From assembly GCF_902726565.1 (NCBI RefSeq), contig NZ_CACVAF010000004.1:310001-374000 (forward strand): 64,000 nucleotides of DNA, in the 5' to 3' direction. Shown here piece by piece: positions 19,050 through 30,004 of the stretch. Position 1 is the stretch's first letter, and every line of letters starts with the position of its first letter. The translations under genes and the position numbers were made by a program. This stretch comes from Yersinia vastinensis (lineage in GTDB: Bacteria > Pseudomonadota > Gammaproteobacteria > Enterobacterales > Enterobacteriaceae). The notes beneath the pieces were generated by a model, which did no database searches, was not told the origin of the DNA, and saw only the letters and a program-made list of their open reading frames with translations.

Positions 19050-19310
19050 ATGAAAAGCATCAAATACATCGCACCTGCTATCATTCTTTCCCTCGCTTCA
19101 TTTGCCAGTGTTGCAGCCACGCAAATTCAGAAAAATACATCAACTGAATTGAATGAAATTGGTGTAATTTCAGTCAGCAATGCTAGTACGCTGACTGATT
19201 TAGAAAATGCATTGGCGCAGAAAGCGGAAGCTGCCGGCACAACCTCATTCCTGATAACCTCAGCCAGTGGTAATAACAAGATGCACGGCACGGCTGTTAT
19301 TTATCGTTAA
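19050..19310 (+). CDS. BhsA/McbA-like (YdgH-type, DUF1471) secreted protein
   Basis: An 86-residue protein with an N-terminal signal peptide (MKSIKYIAPAIILSLASFASVAA, cleavage after the AA near residue 22). A mature domain of about 63 residues has the DUF1471 pattern: IGVISVSNASTLTDLENALAQKAEAAG, then SFLITSASGNNKMHGTAVIY at the end. E. coli relatives (BhsA, McbA, YhcN) are small periplasmic or surface proteins that respond to acid, peroxide, metals or biofilm growth. The ATG at 19050 is preceded by TTGGAGTG; a longer reading from 18996 has no signal peptide. It is monocistronic with its own terminator. Confidence 0.85.
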   Translation: MKSIKYIAPAIILSLASFASVAATQIQKNTSTELNEIGVISVSNASTLTDLENALAQKAEAAGTTSFLITSASGNNKMHGTAVIYR

Positions 19311-19347
19311 ATTTATTCCCCCTCTGGTTAAGTCTGTGTCGCATCAC

Positions 19348-19375
19348 AAAAAAGAGCGCTTTGGTGCTCTTTTTT
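19348..19375 (+). terminator. Terminator after the BhsA-like gene
   Basis: AAAAAAGAGC (19348-19357) / GCTCTTTTTT (19366-19375) with an eight-base loop; a textbook Rho-independent terminator, and the A-run makes it work in both directions. Confidence 0.85.
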
Positions 19376-19474
19376 GCTCATTTCAATGTGAATTTTTTGT
19401 GACAATTGTGTTATCCCCTAGACAGTTTTCCTTTCCTCACATAGCTTGGTATTTTCCCTTAAGTTGAAGGTTAT

Positions 19475-19777
19475 ATGATGAGCGAAATATCTACCTTAAC
19501 CATTAAAATCCCTCTGGAATTAAAAGATAAAATAAAAGCAGCAGCCTTAGAAAAACAGTTTTCCCTCAGTACCGAAGTCTGCGAAAGGTTGGAAAAAAGC
19601 TTTGAGGTTGATGTTAAAAGTAGTAAGGGCAGCCGCAAAGATGCCAAATTGCATCACAGCGAAATTGATAACCAAGGCGTGGAAGAAATTTCAGAACAAC
19701 CATTAAGTCAGAAAGAGTTAAAGAAACTGCGGCAACTTTTGAAAGACGGTGTGAAAGCGTCTCAGAAGAAAAGATAA
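19475..19777 (+). CDS. Ribbon-helix-helix (Arc/CopG-like) DNA-binding protein
   Basis: A 100-residue protein. Residues 5-45 (STLTIKIPLELKDKIKAAALEKQFSLSTEVCERLEKSF) have the strand-helix-helix pattern of Arc/MetJ/CopG repressors. The rest is charged and Lys-rich with a possible C-terminal helix (QKELKKLRQLLKDGVKASQKK). No partner toxin or plasmid gene is nearby, so it is an orphan regulator of unknown target. The double ATG (19475, 19478) leaves the start uncertain by one residue. It is flanked by the BhsA-like terminator and the convergent lapB. Confidence 0.65.
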   Translation: MMSEISTLTIKIPLELKDKIKAAALEKQFSLSTEVCERLEKSFEVDVKSSKGSRKDAKLHHSEIDNQGVEEISEQPLSQKELKKLRQLLKDGVKASQKKR

Positions 19778-19849
19778 ATCAGGAATGCTATATATCCTCG
19801 CCCATCGGGTGATTCACCTCACCCGATAACCCAGCCTCCAACCGTCCAT

Positions 19850-21019
19850 TTATTGTCCATCCAGCCCTCGGATAGGTTTAACCGATGCCCATGCCCGGCA
19901 TGATGGGCAGTGCCAGTAAAGCGAATGCGCAGTAAAACCACATTTGTGGCAACGGTAACGAGGTTTAGTCCGGATTTGTTCCCCGACCATGTCACGCAGC
20001 AACAGCAAGCTCTCTTTCGCTCGCCCTTCCTCTGCATCTGCCAAATGATAATCCATCAAACGATAGAAAACACGCATGGTTGGGTGGCGTTGCAACTGGC
20101 GGTTAATATACGTTTGCGCCACATCACGACCTTCCTGCTGCTCTAGAATCTCTGCCAGCATAAGCTCAGCCGTAGCGCCGGTATTATCTTCAACACAACG
20201 TTTAAGGAAATTGGCCCAAGCCTCGGGTTGCTGTAAGTGTTGGTAGCACTCACTCAGCATCGGCAATGCTTCGCTCACCACTTCTTTATCTTGCTCTAAC
20301 ACACGTTCCAGCGCGTCAACGCCTTTAGCATATTCACCCTTGGCCAGATATAACCGGCCTTGCATGATAGAGACTCTGGCACATTGCTTATCGGCAGCGG
20401 CCGCTTTTTTCAGCAACCCCATCGCCTTATCAAGATCATCAACGCCCATGGCTTGCAGCGCAAGTTCGCAATAAAAATGGGCAATTTCCAATCGCTGATT
20501 TTCTTTACCCATCTTGACCAGCTTTTCTGCTACTTCGATAGCGTTATTCCAGTCACTGGTTGCCTGATAAATTGCTAATAATTGCTGTAATGCCCCCAGC
20601 CGAAAATCTTGCTCCTCAACCAACTGGTTGAACATATCTTCTGCACGATCATATAAACCCGCTGCCATATAATCGCGGCCAAGCTGCTGGATGGCCAACA
20701 ACCGCTGTTCAAATGTCAGGGAAGCGCTTTCCATCAAGGCCTGATGGATACGAATAGCACGATCAACCTCACCACGGGAGCGAAACAGATTGCCCAATGT
20801 CAGGTGGGCTTCAACCGCTGAACTGTCTTCTTTCAGCATTTCAAGAAACAGATCAACCGCTTTATCCTGCTGATTGGAAAGAAGGAAGTTAACCCCAGCA
20901 ACATATTCACGAGACAGGCGGTTAGCATCCTGTTGCTTGTCCTGCTGTGCACTTCTACGCCCCATATACCAACCATAGGCGGCAGCGACGGGTAACAGCA
21001 GAAACAGCATTTCTAACAT
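19850..21019 (-). CDS. lapB: LapB (YciM), LPS assembly regulator
   Basis: A 389-residue protein, the same length as E. coli LapB. It has an N-terminal membrane anchor (MLEMLFLLLPVAAAYGWYMG), TPR repeats over most of its length (about residues 35-340) and a C-terminal rubredoxin-like zinc/iron knuckle (C-x2-C at YRCHKCGF and C-x2-C at WHCPSCRAW). It acts at the cytoplasmic face of the inner membrane with FtsH to control LpxC degradation and hence LPS synthesis. Six bases separate it from lapA upstream, so the two form an operon. Confidence 0.97.
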   Translation of the reverse strand: MLEMLFLLLPVAAAYGWYMGRRSAQQDKQQDANRLSREYVAGVNFLLSNQQDKAVDLFLEMLKEDSSAVEAHLTLGNLFRSRGEVDRAIRIHQALMESASLTFEQRLLAIQQLGRDYMAAGLYDRAEDMFNQLVEEQDFRLGALQQLLAIYQATSDWNNAIEVAEKLVKMGKENQRLEIAHFYCELALQAMGVDDLDKAMGLLKKAAAADKQCARVSIMQGRLYLAKGEYAKGVDALERVLEQDKEVVSEALPMLSECYQHLQQPEAWANFLKRCVEDNTGATAELMLAEILEQQEGRDVAQTYINRQLQRHPTMRVFYRLMDYHLADAEEGRAKESLLLLRDMVGEQIRTKPRYRCHKCGFTAHSLYWHCPSCRAWASVKPIRGLDGQ

Positions 21020-21025
21020 AAAAAA

Positions 21026-21361
21026 TTATTCCTTGCTGACAGCAGGTGCGGATGCCGTAACGCTGGGTTCAGTCGATGGTACAAGCTGTGCTTCAAGACG
21101 TTTGATTTTTCGTTCTGCACGGCCCAACAAAATGCGCACACGCAGATAAAATAGCCCGCAAATAATCCATCCAAGCACTAAGCCTGCCGCAAAAAGTGTC
21201 GCCAATAACGTAGATACCCGATATTCGCCTTGAGCCAATAAATAATTAAAGGTAACGACCTGATCGTTATTTGCCCCTAACGTGACTGAAATCACGAAAA
21301 TCACTAGCACTAACAAAAAAATCAGCAAATATTTCACGTTTTTTCCTAAAGGCCGAATCAA
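21026..21361 (-). CDS. lapA: LapA (YciS), membrane partner of LapB
   Basis: A 111-residue protein with two transmembrane segments (about residues 6-25 and 45-68) and a cytoplasmic helical tail that contains VRILLGRAERKIKRLEAQL, as in E. coli LapA (102 residues). It is cotranscribed with lapB. The role in LPS assembly comes from knowledge of the E. coli pair. Confidence 0.95.
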   Translation of the reverse strand: MIRPLGKNVKYLLIFLLVLVIFVISVTLGANNDQVVTFNYLLAQGEYRVSTLLATLFAAGLVLGWIICGLFYLRVRILLGRAERKIKRLEAQLVPSTEPSVTASAPAVSKE

Positions 21362-21512
21362 CCTGATGAATTATGCCAAAAATGTGGCGTCCTTACTTAT
21401 TAAATTAGCACTTCCTAACCCAGCAAAGAAAGCCTGCACCAAGATAAAGCGCCTAACTCGTGTTCAATAGATATTATTTTAAGCAACTTAACTGCGAATA
21501 ATAACTAATCAC

Positions 21513-22280
21513 TTAATTTTCCTCATGCTCACGTTTTTCTATTTCCTGTTTTTCTTGCGGCAAAATCGTTAACAGGCCGAACCAACGCTGCACTAAATGG
21601 CAAACTACCGCGACTAATAACGCGCTGATGATGGTTGCCGCCATAAGATCACGTGGCCAGTGCATACCTAAGGCCAATCGGCTCATCATGACACCCTGCG
21701 CCCATAACATCAGCAAAATAACCGTTTTGTAATGTCGGCGTGGCCACAGCAATCCCACAGCCAATAAAGCCCAACTGGCGGCAAAAACCGTATGTCCCGA
21801 AGGAAAAGCAAAACCGGTTTCAAATTGCCAATGATTACTCAGCCATGATGGAATAATCGATTGGTTTTGTAATTGCTGCTTCACGAGCGCGCTACGCTCA
21901 GACCGCGGTAGCGAATAGAAAAAACGATTATCAATATGATGTTCAGCCTCAAGCCACACCACAAATGGTCGAGGCTCCTGCACCTGTTCTTTAATCAAGG
22001 ATTTTACACCTTGGCCCAAAACAATAACGCCACACAATATGACGAGCAGCCCAATGGCTGGTTTGATTCGAAAGCGCAGGCACCATAGAAACCAGCCGCC
22101 AATCAATATGCTGGTCACAATTCCCCACGGCGCGGTGACCGTTTCAGTCACCCAAAATAGTCCTTTTAGCCAGCTATCACTGCCCCCGGGCTGCCATTGC
22201 CAACCAGAAAGCCAGATAATCAAGGTCGGCAGCAGTAAAATAAGTGCTCCTACCGTGATTCGTTTTGCTATATTCCACAT
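21513..22280 (-). CDS. pgpB: Phosphatidylglycerophosphatase B / undecaprenyl pyrophosphatase
   Basis: A 255-residue inner-membrane PAP2-family phosphatase (E. coli PgpB has 254). The three motifs are visible: KEQVQEPRPF (K-x6-RP), FPSGHT, and SRLALGMHWPRD with the catalytic His. Several transmembrane segments are present. It dephosphorylates PGP and undecaprenyl pyrophosphate. ATG 22280 (MWNIAKRI) was chosen because AAAGGA lies six bases upstream and the E. coli protein begins at the same place; a longer reading from 22355 adds an unconserved tail. The order lapA-pgpB-ribA-acnA is that of E. coli. Confidence 0.95.
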   Translation of the reverse strand: MWNIAKRITVGALILLLPTLIIWLSGWQWQPGGSDSWLKGLFWVTETVTAPWGIVTSILIGGWFLWCLRFRIKPAIGLLVILCGVIVLGQGVKSLIKEQVQEPRPFVVWLEAEHHIDNRFFYSLPRSERSALVKQQLQNQSIIPSWLSNHWQFETGFAFPSGHTVFAASWALLAVGLLWPRRHYKTVILLMLWAQGVMMSRLALGMHWPRDLMAATIISALLVAVVCHLVQRWFGLLTILPQEKQEIEKREHEEN

Positions 22281-22608
22281 CTGAGGTCCTTTCTTTCTAG
22301 CAAATGCCCACAACATATTATCCATGGTGATAGCGCTAATTGCATCTATAGCCATAACGCATCAATCTTGCGGCCCATTGATAACATAAAAATTTTTTTG
22401 CCACTGCTGAAATAAACCCCAGCCTGACATTCACTCTTACCTTCTTGCTGCTTTGTTGAACAGCAGCAAGTCAAAAGTTATGGCAATATAGCTAATAATG
22501 ATCACAGAGAAACTTTTTATTTAACCTTATACCCCAATATAAAGGGTATATACGGTAGGGTGTGCGACAGCCTTCCTAAGGGTCCGACGTTATAATATGA
22601 ACAGTAAG
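22281..22608. other. pgpB-ribA divergent intergenic region
   Basis: About 330 bases with both promoters. A hairpin CTTGCTGCT (22444-22452) / AGCAGCAAG (22462-22470) with no T-run lies in the middle; its role is unknown. No FMN riboswitch is evident before ribA. Confidence 0.45.
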
Positions 22609-23199
22609 ATGCAGCTAAAACGTGTAGCAGAAGCCAAATTACCCACTCCGTGGGGTGATTTTCTAATGGTCGGTTTTGAAGAATTAGCCACCGGCCATGA
22701 TCATCTGGCCTTAATTTTTGGTGATATCAGCGGGGATAAACCGGTGCTCTCGCGAGTTCATTCTGAGTGCCTAACGGGTGATGCTTTATTTAGCTTGCGC
22801 TGTGACTGTGGTTTTCAGCTTGAAGCGGCACTGGCCCATATTGCCGAAGAAGGGCGTGGTGTGCTGATTTATCATCGTCAGGAAGGTCGAAATATTGGCC
22901 TGCTGAATAAGATCCGGGCTTACGCTTTACAGGATCTTGGTGCCGATACGGTTGAAGCTAATCATCAACTGGGTTTTGCCGCCGATGAACGCGACTTCAC
23001 GCTATGTTCTGATATGTACAAATTATTAGGTGTCAAAGCCGTCCGCCTGCTAACCAACAACCCCAAAAAGGTTGAAATTCTCTCGCAAGCGGGAATTAAC
23101 ATTGTCGAACGTGTGCCACTGATTGTCGGCCAGAATCCAAAGAACGAGCAGTATATGGCAACTAAAGCGGCCAAAATGGGCCATTTGTTGACCAAGTAA
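22609..23199 (+). CDS. ribA: GTP cyclohydrolase II
   Basis: A 196-residue enzyme, the same length as E. coli RibA. It opens the imidazole ring of GTP in the first step of riboflavin synthesis. Zinc ligands are Cys54, Cys65 and Cys67 ([21 protein letters not shown]), followed by [21 protein letters not shown], with the catalytic Arg and the GTP site. The start [11 protein letters not shown] at ATG 22609 matches E. coli; an ATG four codons earlier (22597) is also possible, and neither has a strong ribosome site. A strong hairpin follows. Confidence 0.97.
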   Translation: MQLKRVAEAKLPTPWGDFLMVGFEELATGHDHLALIFGDISGDKPVLSRVHSECLTGDALFSLRCDCGFQLEAALAHIAEEGRGVLIYHRQEGRNIGLLNKIRAYALQDLGADTVEANHQLGFAADERDFTLCSDMYKLLGVKAVRLLTNNPKKVEILSQAGINIVERVPLIVGQNPKNEQYMATKAAKMGHLLTK

Positions 23200-23242
23200 T
23201 TCTGCTGTTCATGCCGTTCACGAAAGACTGTGTTCAAATGAT

Positions 23243-23268
23243 AAAGGGTGGTCTTGTGACCACCCTTT
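23243..23268. terminator. Terminator between convergent ribA and acnA
   Basis: AAAGGGTGGTC (23243-23253) / GACCACCCTTT (23258-23268), 11-base stem with a four-base loop; the flanking A and T residues allow use in both directions. Confidence 0.75.
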
Positions 23269-23330
23269 GGCTTATTTGGCATTGAGTTACGTCGTCAAAT
23301 AGTGACACTGTCACTCCGACACGCAACGCA

Positions 23331-26003
23331 TCACAACATTTTGCGGATAACGTAATGCAAAATGCCACCATTCTCAAAATAGACCAATTCATTCCCCGTA
23401 TCGATACGGCAACGCGTATTGACCGTCTGTTGACGGCCATCAGCATAGGTGAGTGTCACCGCAACAGTTTGCCCCGGAGCCAGATTTTGTAACCCGCTGA
23501 CGCTGATGGACTCATCTCCGGTGAGGCCTAAGGTTTTGCGGTTAACACCTTGCGGAAACTCAAGTGGTAAAATTCCCATACCGATTAAATTTGATCGGTG
23601 AATACGTTCGAATGACTCAGCAATCACGACCCTAACACCCAGCAATCTCGGCCCTTTGGCCGCCCAGTCGCGACTGGACCCTGAACCATACTCCTTCCCC
23701 GCAATCACCGCCAATGGCACCTGTTCCTGCTGGTAACGCATCGCCGCATCGTAAATCGACATTTCATTTTGCGATGGAATATGGCGAGTTATCCCTCCTT
23801 CAACACCGGGCACCATTTCGTTGCGAATACGAATATTGGCAAAAGTCCCACGCATCATTACTTCATGGTTGCCACGGCGGGAACCATAGGAGTTGAACTC
23901 TTTGATCTCTACTCCACGATCTCGCAAATAACGACCGGCCGGGCTGTCTAACTTGATATTACCCGCAGGAGAAATATGGTCCGTCGTCACTGAGTCAGCC
24001 AAAATGGCTAAAATACGCGCATTATGAATATCTTGAACAGGCTCCGGTAACGCTTTCATATCACTGAAGAAAGGAGGTAAACGAATATAAGTGGAGTCAT
24101 TTTGCCAGTCATAGGTTGGTGTACTAACAACCTCAATCGCCTGCCAATCTTCATCACCGTCAAATACTGCCGCATACTCTTTGCGGAACATCTCTGTTTT
24201 AACCTCTTCAACCGCTTTAGCGATTTCAATCCCAGTTGGCCAAATATCTTTCAGATAAACAGGATTACCCTCAGGATCATAACCTAGTGCATCTTGGGCT
24301 AGGTTGATATTCATATTCCCAGCCAAGGCGTAAGCCACGACCAGCGGAGGTGACGCCAGCCAGTTCGTTTTAACCAAAGGATGGATTCGCCCTTCAAAGT
24401 TACGGTTGCCGGACAGCACCGCGCCCACGGTTAAATCCCCGGCTTTAATGGCTTTTTCTATTGGGTCCGGTAATGGGCCAGAGTTACCTATACAAGTAGT
24501 ACAGCCATAGCCAACCAAATTAAAACCCAGATGGTCAAGATAAGGCGTTAGCCCCGCAGAGTTGAGATATTCAGTCACGACTTTAGAACCGGGAGCCAGC
24601 GAGGTTTTAACCCAAGGTTTAGTTTTAAGCCCCTTTTCTGACGCTTTTTTGGCAAGCAAGCCCGCCGCCATCAGCACACTTGGATTTGAGGTATTAGTGC
24701 ATGAGGTGATAGCGGCGATGACCACCGCCCCTTGCTCTAGCTCATGAGTTTGCCCCTCAAGTGAGAAAGAAACATGGCTTACTTTATCTTTCTTGCTGTT
24801 CACTTCCAGCTCTTCAAAAGCATTAAACGCGAGCGGGACTTTGGGCAATGCAACCCGGTCTTGTGGCCGTTTCGGCCCGGCCAAACTGGCTTCTACTGCA
24901 CCCAGATCCAATGATAACTGGCTGGTAAACACAGGTTCATCCCCCGGATAACGCCATAGACCCTGTGCTTTACTGTAGGCCTCGACTAACGCTATCTGTT
25001 CATCACGGCGGCCACTTAAGCGCAGGTAGCCTAATGTGACATCGTCCACTGGGAAGAACCCACAGGTGGCACCATATTCTGGTGACATGTTGGCGATAGT
25101 GGCGCGATCTGCCAATGGTAAATCAGCCAAACCATCGCCGTAAAACTCAACAAACTTACCTACCACACCGTGCTTTCTCAGCATTTGTGTAACCGTTAAT
25201 ACTAAATCAGTGGCGGTGATCCCTTCACGCATTTTGCCCGTCATCTTGAATCCGACCACATCAGGAATCAGCATCGAGACTGGCTGGCCCAGCATTGCCG
25301 CCTCTGCTTCAATCCCTCCGACCCCCCAGCCCAAAATCCCCAGACCATTAATCATCGTGGTATGAGAGTCAGTGCCCACCAAAGTATCTGGATACGCAAC
25401 CTGCTTGCCGCCCTGCTGTTCATGCCAGACGGTCTGCCCTAAATACTCAAGGTTAACCTGATGACAAATTCCGGTCCCCGGCGGTACGACACGGAATCGG
25501 CTGAACGCTTTTTGCCCCCAGCGTAAAAAGATATAGCGTTCGTGGTTACGTTCCATTTCTAAGCGAACGTTTTCGCCAAAGGCCGCTTTATCGCCAAACT
25601 CGTCAACCGTCACCGAGTGGTCGATAACCAAGTCAACAGGAGATAATGGGTTAACCTGAGCAACATCGCCGCCCAAACGCTTAACCGCTTCTCGCATAGC
25701 GGCTAAATCGACGACGGCGGGTACACCGGTAAAGTCCTGCATGAGAACCCGCGCCGGACGATAAGCAATCTCTTTATCGGCATGACCGGTTTGTTGCCAA
25801 TCAATAATCGCTTTGAGGTCTTCCTCTTGGACCTGCTCACCATCCAGATGGCGCAACAGGTTTTCCAACAACACTTTCAGTGATTTCGGAAGTCGGTCAA
25901 TATCACCCAGTGCTGCCGCCAGTTGCGGTAGACTGTAATAGTGATACTCGTGGTTAAGGGCGACCAACTTGGCCATACTCGTTTTACGCAGATCCAACGA
26001 CAT
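23331..26003 (-). CDS. acnA: Aconitate hydratase A
   Basis: An 890-residue iron-sulfur enzyme of the TCA cycle (E. coli AcnA has 891), colinear throughout. The [4Fe-4S] ligands are in [14 protein letters not shown] (near residue 435) and [14 protein letters not shown] (near 500); [14 protein letters not shown] and the C-terminal [15 protein letters not shown] are active-site stretches. AcnA is the stress- and stationary-phase aconitase and, without its cluster, can bind mRNA. ATG 26003 follows GGAGG by four bases; an upstream in-frame start at 26042 is less likely. Confidence 0.98.
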   Translation of the reverse strand: MSLDLRKTSMAKLVALNHEYHYYSLPQLAAALGDIDRLPKSLKVLLENLLRHLDGEQVQEEDLKAIIDWQQTGHADKEIAYRPARVLMQDFTGVPAVVDLAAMREAVKRLGGDVAQVNPLSPVDLVIDHSVTVDEFGDKAAFGENVRLEMERNHERYIFLRWGQKAFSRFRVVPPGTGICHQVNLEYLGQTVWHEQQGGKQVAYPDTLVGTDSHTTMINGLGILGWGVGGIEAEAAMLGQPVSMLIPDVVGFKMTGKMREGITATDLVLTVTQMLRKHGVVGKFVEFYGDGLADLPLADRATIANMSPEYGATCGFFPVDDVTLGYLRLSGRRDEQIALVEAYSKAQGLWRYPGDEPVFTSQLSLDLGAVEASLAGPKRPQDRVALPKVPLAFNAFEELEVNSKKDKVSHVSFSLEGQTHELEQGAVVIAAITSCTNTSNPSVLMAAGLLAKKASEKGLKTKPWVKTSLAPGSKVVTEYLNSAGLTPYLDHLGFNLVGYGCTTCIGNSGPLPDPIEKAIKAGDLTVGAVLSGNRNFEGRIHPLVKTNWLASPPLVVAYALAGNMNINLAQDALGYDPEGNPVYLKDIWPTGIEIAKAVEEVKTEMFRKEYAAVFDGDEDWQAIEVVSTPTYDWQNDSTYIRLPPFFSDMKALPEPVQDIHNARILAILADSVTTDHISPAGNIKLDSPAGRYLRDRGVEIKEFNSYGSRRGNHEVMMRGTFANIRIRNEMVPGVEGGITRHIPSQNEMSIYDAAMRYQQEQVPLAVIAGKEYGSGSSRDWAAKGPRLLGVRVVIAESFERIHRSNLIGMGILPLEFPQGVNRKTLGLTGDESISVSGLQNLAPGQTVAVTLTYADGRQQTVNTRCRIDTGNELVYFENGGILHYVIRKML

Positions 26004-26219
26004 AGCGCCTCCATTGTTTCTTATAAGTGTTCTAAACATCATTCATCTCAACAAGGCTATTCCCTTGAAATTATGAGGTCTAGATTAAATATAACACAAA
26101 GAAACATTAACATTTTGGCAACAATGGCGATTACTGGCAGCGATAGGTATGAACGATGAGAGTAAAAAAACTCATGACCCGATAAGGTAAAATTAACTAC
26201 TGTGTTGCTCTTTCATATC

Positions 26220-26951
26220 TTAGCTTTCAAAAAACAATTTAAACTCCATATCGGTTATTACCCTATTGCACTCACTAGGCGTTAAGTTGTCAAAATCAGA
26301 TGATTCATAAAACTCGAATCCGGTTTTATCCCATTGAAGTTCATTGTCAGATAGACTAAATGGCACAGTATTATCCGCATTATAAGAATTCGGGAAGAAT
26401 AAATTCTTTAGCCAATCTAAAATCTTGGTAGTTATTGTTCTAAGATCAAGATCTTGTTGCAACTCTTTTGGGCATTGTGATGCAAACTCAAAGTAAATAT
26501 TAGTTTTGTTTTCATCTAACTGAAAGTCTTCACTCAAGAGCATTTGGCAATGCAATGTAAACAAATCGCACTTACCATTACCATAAGTGACTGAATGACG
26601 CATTTTGAGCCCTGAATCACTATCAAAATCAAATTTCATTAGAATATGATTATCATGATGTAAATATGGGTACATTTTATCACTGTGTTCAAGCGTAAGT
26701 TCTACCATTGAGAACTTACTCATTGAAGTCAGTAAGTTAACTCTTCTGTCAGTTTCAATGTTATTATCTGAAGGGATCAGCCAACCCTTATGAATTAACC
26801 GTTCTAAAGATTCACTTGCACTGCCTATACTTTCCACATTATCACCATCAATATAAAATTGAGCTTTTTCAGGAATAGCGCCTCTGTTCTCTAATGCCTG
26901 AAATGTGTTACTCAGCCCTATTTTTGATAAAGGGTAAGATATTTTATCCAT
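26220..26951 (-). CDS. Unknown acidic protein downstream of the ADP-ribosyltransferase gene
   Basis: A 243-residue protein that I do not recognise. ATG 26951 has an excellent AAGGAGA ribosome site; a longer reading from 27008 lacks one. There is no signal peptide and no transmembrane segment; it is rich in Asp, Glu, Asn and Ser, with a predicted mixed alpha/beta make-up, and ends DMEFKLFFES. Local pieces include MDKISYPLSKIGLSNTFQ and HILMKFDFDSDSGLKMRH. It lies 193 bases downstream of and on the same strand as the ADP-ribosyltransferase gene and shares its AT-rich composition, unlike acnA and cysB on either side. Plausible roles are immunity protein, secretion partner or second effector; nothing in the sequence decides this. 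Confidence 0.7.
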   Translation of the reverse strand: MDKISYPLSKIGLSNTFQALENRGAIPEKAQFYIDGDNVESIGSASESLERLIHKGWLIPSDNNIETDRRVNLLTSMSKFSMVELTLEHSDKMYPYLHHDNHILMKFDFDSDSGLKMRHSVTYGNGKCDLFTLHCQMLLSEDFQLDENKTNIYFEFASQCPKELQQDLDLRTITTKILDWLKNLFFPNSYNADNTVPFSLSDNELQWDKTGFEFYESSDFDNLTPSECNRVITDMEFKLFFES

Positions 26952-27144
26952 AGATTCTCCTTGTTTACTTTCATTGTAAAAATGTTGAATACTAATATGA
27001 AAATACATTATATTTTTTAAATTATCTTTTAAATTTCAACTTAATAGTTCTTTATAGAAAATCAGATATACAAAAATAATTGATAAGCCACTGTTCTATT
27101 TAACATAAATCATAGTAAGTAGGTTGCCTTCTCAGTACCCATAT

Positions 27145-27978
27145 TTAGCTTTCCCTTGCAAAGAACACCAACGCCTGAAGATTTGAACTAAAGATATGCT
27201 CGCCGGTATAACATGTAGACATTTCTATTTTTAGTGTTTTCTCTTCTGCATCATAAGTTCTATCTGTTATTATAAAATCAGTCTCAGGAAGAAATAAAAA
27301 TTCATCTTCCCCATCACGCAGCACACTTGAAATGTCTGCACCTGAATAGGGGTTGTCATTATATATTTCAAATAAGACATTTATAGAATCATTATCCAAA
27401 GTGGTTTTATCGCCACAAAAACTCCATGCTACATCTTCGTCTTGGGATGAACTCATGAATGATTTAGTACTAAATATAGATCCTTCCGTCCAGTTACTGG
27501 TGCTAAAAAGGGACCTAACCTCCCCTCTGAACAATGTCTGTTGAACTGTAGGTTGCATGGCCTGCAACATTGTTAGATGCATGAGCGATAGTTTCATCTG
27601 AAATACATTCGATCGTACGTTTTGTTGCTCACCTTGAGACTCTCTTAAAAAATTATTTATCCTCACATAGCCATCCTCCTTAAAATCTCTAAAAGCAAAC
27701 CAATCGATGAAGTTTACTTTTCTATAGGCAGAAAGTTGGTTGAAATTTTTGATTTCATCATGGATATCTAATTGAGTTACGTTTTGTAAAAAATCCTCAC
27801 TATATATCGATGTTAACTCATTCAGAGCATCACTAATCTCACTGACTGGAACTGATACGTCATCGCTATTTGGCATGCTACGTAGATAATTTAAATGTTG
27901 TTTTTCTGGAAAGGGTAATTCAGGGAGCAATAGAGGACAACTGGTATTAGTATTAGAAGGATTACTCACTGAAAACAT
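27145..27978 (-). CDS. Probable arginine-specific mono-ADP-ribosyltransferase (R-S-E class toxin/effector)
   Basis: A 277-residue protein with the three motifs of R-S-E ADP-ribosyltransferases in the right order: an aromatic-Arg in TLFRGEVRS (Arg151), the region-2 strand SFMSSSQDEDVAWSF with Ser176-Ser-Ser178 in place of the usual S-T-S, and the ExE loop GEDEFLFLPETDFIITD (Glu224, Glu226). The ExE pair is known to favour arginine as acceptor. The N-terminal 110 residues have no recognised domain; there is no Sec signal peptide, and the first 20 residues are rich in Ser, Asn, Thr and Pro, which would suit type III secretion. A clear AAAGGA ribosome site precedes the ATG. It is AT-rich and inserted between acnA and cysB, genes neighbouring in E. 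coli. The fold call is inference from motifs; substrate and export route are unknown. Confidence 0.75.
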   Translation of the reverse strand: MFSVSNPSNTNTSCPLLLPELPFPEKQHLNYLRSMPNSDDVSVPVSEISDALNELTSIYSEDFLQNVTQLDIHDEIKNFNQLSAYRKVNFIDWFAFRDFKEDGYVRINNFLRESQGEQQNVRSNVFQMKLSLMHLTMLQAMQPTVQQTLFRGEVRSLFSTSNWTEGSIFSTKSFMSSSQDEDVAWSFCGDKTTLDNDSINVLFEIYNDNPYSGADISSVLRDGEDEFLFLPETDFIITDRTYDAEEKTLKIEMSTCYTGEHIFSSNLQALVFFARES

Positions 27979-28200
27979 TTACTGTCCTTTTATAAAAATT
28001 GAAAATATACGAACAAACATATAATAAAAATATAAAATCAGGTGAATTAATTAAATTTCATTAGCATATACATATTCCATTGTGTCTACTATTCCCTACC
28101 ACGATAGACAAAGAAACCCCCTTGTACATACAACTTAATTAATATGTAACATTGTTAAATAGATAGTGCACTACGTGGAATACCCTATAAACAGGATGAA

Positions 28201-28461
28201 ATGGAAATTATGACGAATAAGAATACCAAGAAAACCTCCCAATCAGTTGCTTCGCAAGCGGCGAAAATACTGAAAGATCCTAATGCTTCCGCCATCGAAA
28301 AAAGTCTTGCAGGATCGGCCCTATCTCAATCTAGCACGAATAATCAAACAGGCGCACATATGGAGGATGTCGCATCACAAGTTCTGGCAAATTCTAAATA
28401 CAGTGAACAAACCAAAACGCTGGCCGGCTCAGTACTGGCACAAGCCAATAAGAAACGTTAG
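28201..28461 (+). CDS. Small protein with two internal repeats
   Basis: An 86-residue hydrophilic protein of unknown function. Two related helices are visible: VASQAAKILKDPNASAIEKSLAGSALSQ (about 16-43) and VASQVLANSKYSEQTKTLAGSVLAQ (about 57-81), with a TGAHMED linker. Similar short proteins occur in other enterobacteria, but I know of no function. AGGA lies five bases upstream of ATG 28201; ATG 28210 is an alternative. A strong terminator follows directly. It is divergent from the ADP-ribosyltransferase gene and convergent with cysB. Confidence 0.7.
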   Translation: MEIMTNKNTKKTSQSVASQAAKILKDPNASAIEKSLAGSALSQSSTNNQTGAHMEDVASQVLANSKYSEQTKTLAGSVLAQANKKR

Positions 28462-28469
28462 CAATGCAA

Positions 28470-28493
28470 AAAGCCCCATTAACTTGGGGCTTT
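28470..28493. terminator. Terminator between the small protein gene and cysB
   Basis: AAAGCCCCA (28470-28478) / TGGGGCTTT (28485-28493) followed by ATCTTT; flanking A-run on the left allows bidirectional use. Confidence 0.8.
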
Positions 28494-28514
28494 ATCTTTA
28501 CGCTACAAGAACAA

Positions 28515-30004
<1,490 letters not shown>

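Noticed and set aside
22444-22470. Hairpin upstream of ribA as a possible FMN riboswitch
   Set aside because: Only a simple nine-base stem; none of the conserved multi-helix RFN element sequence is visible.
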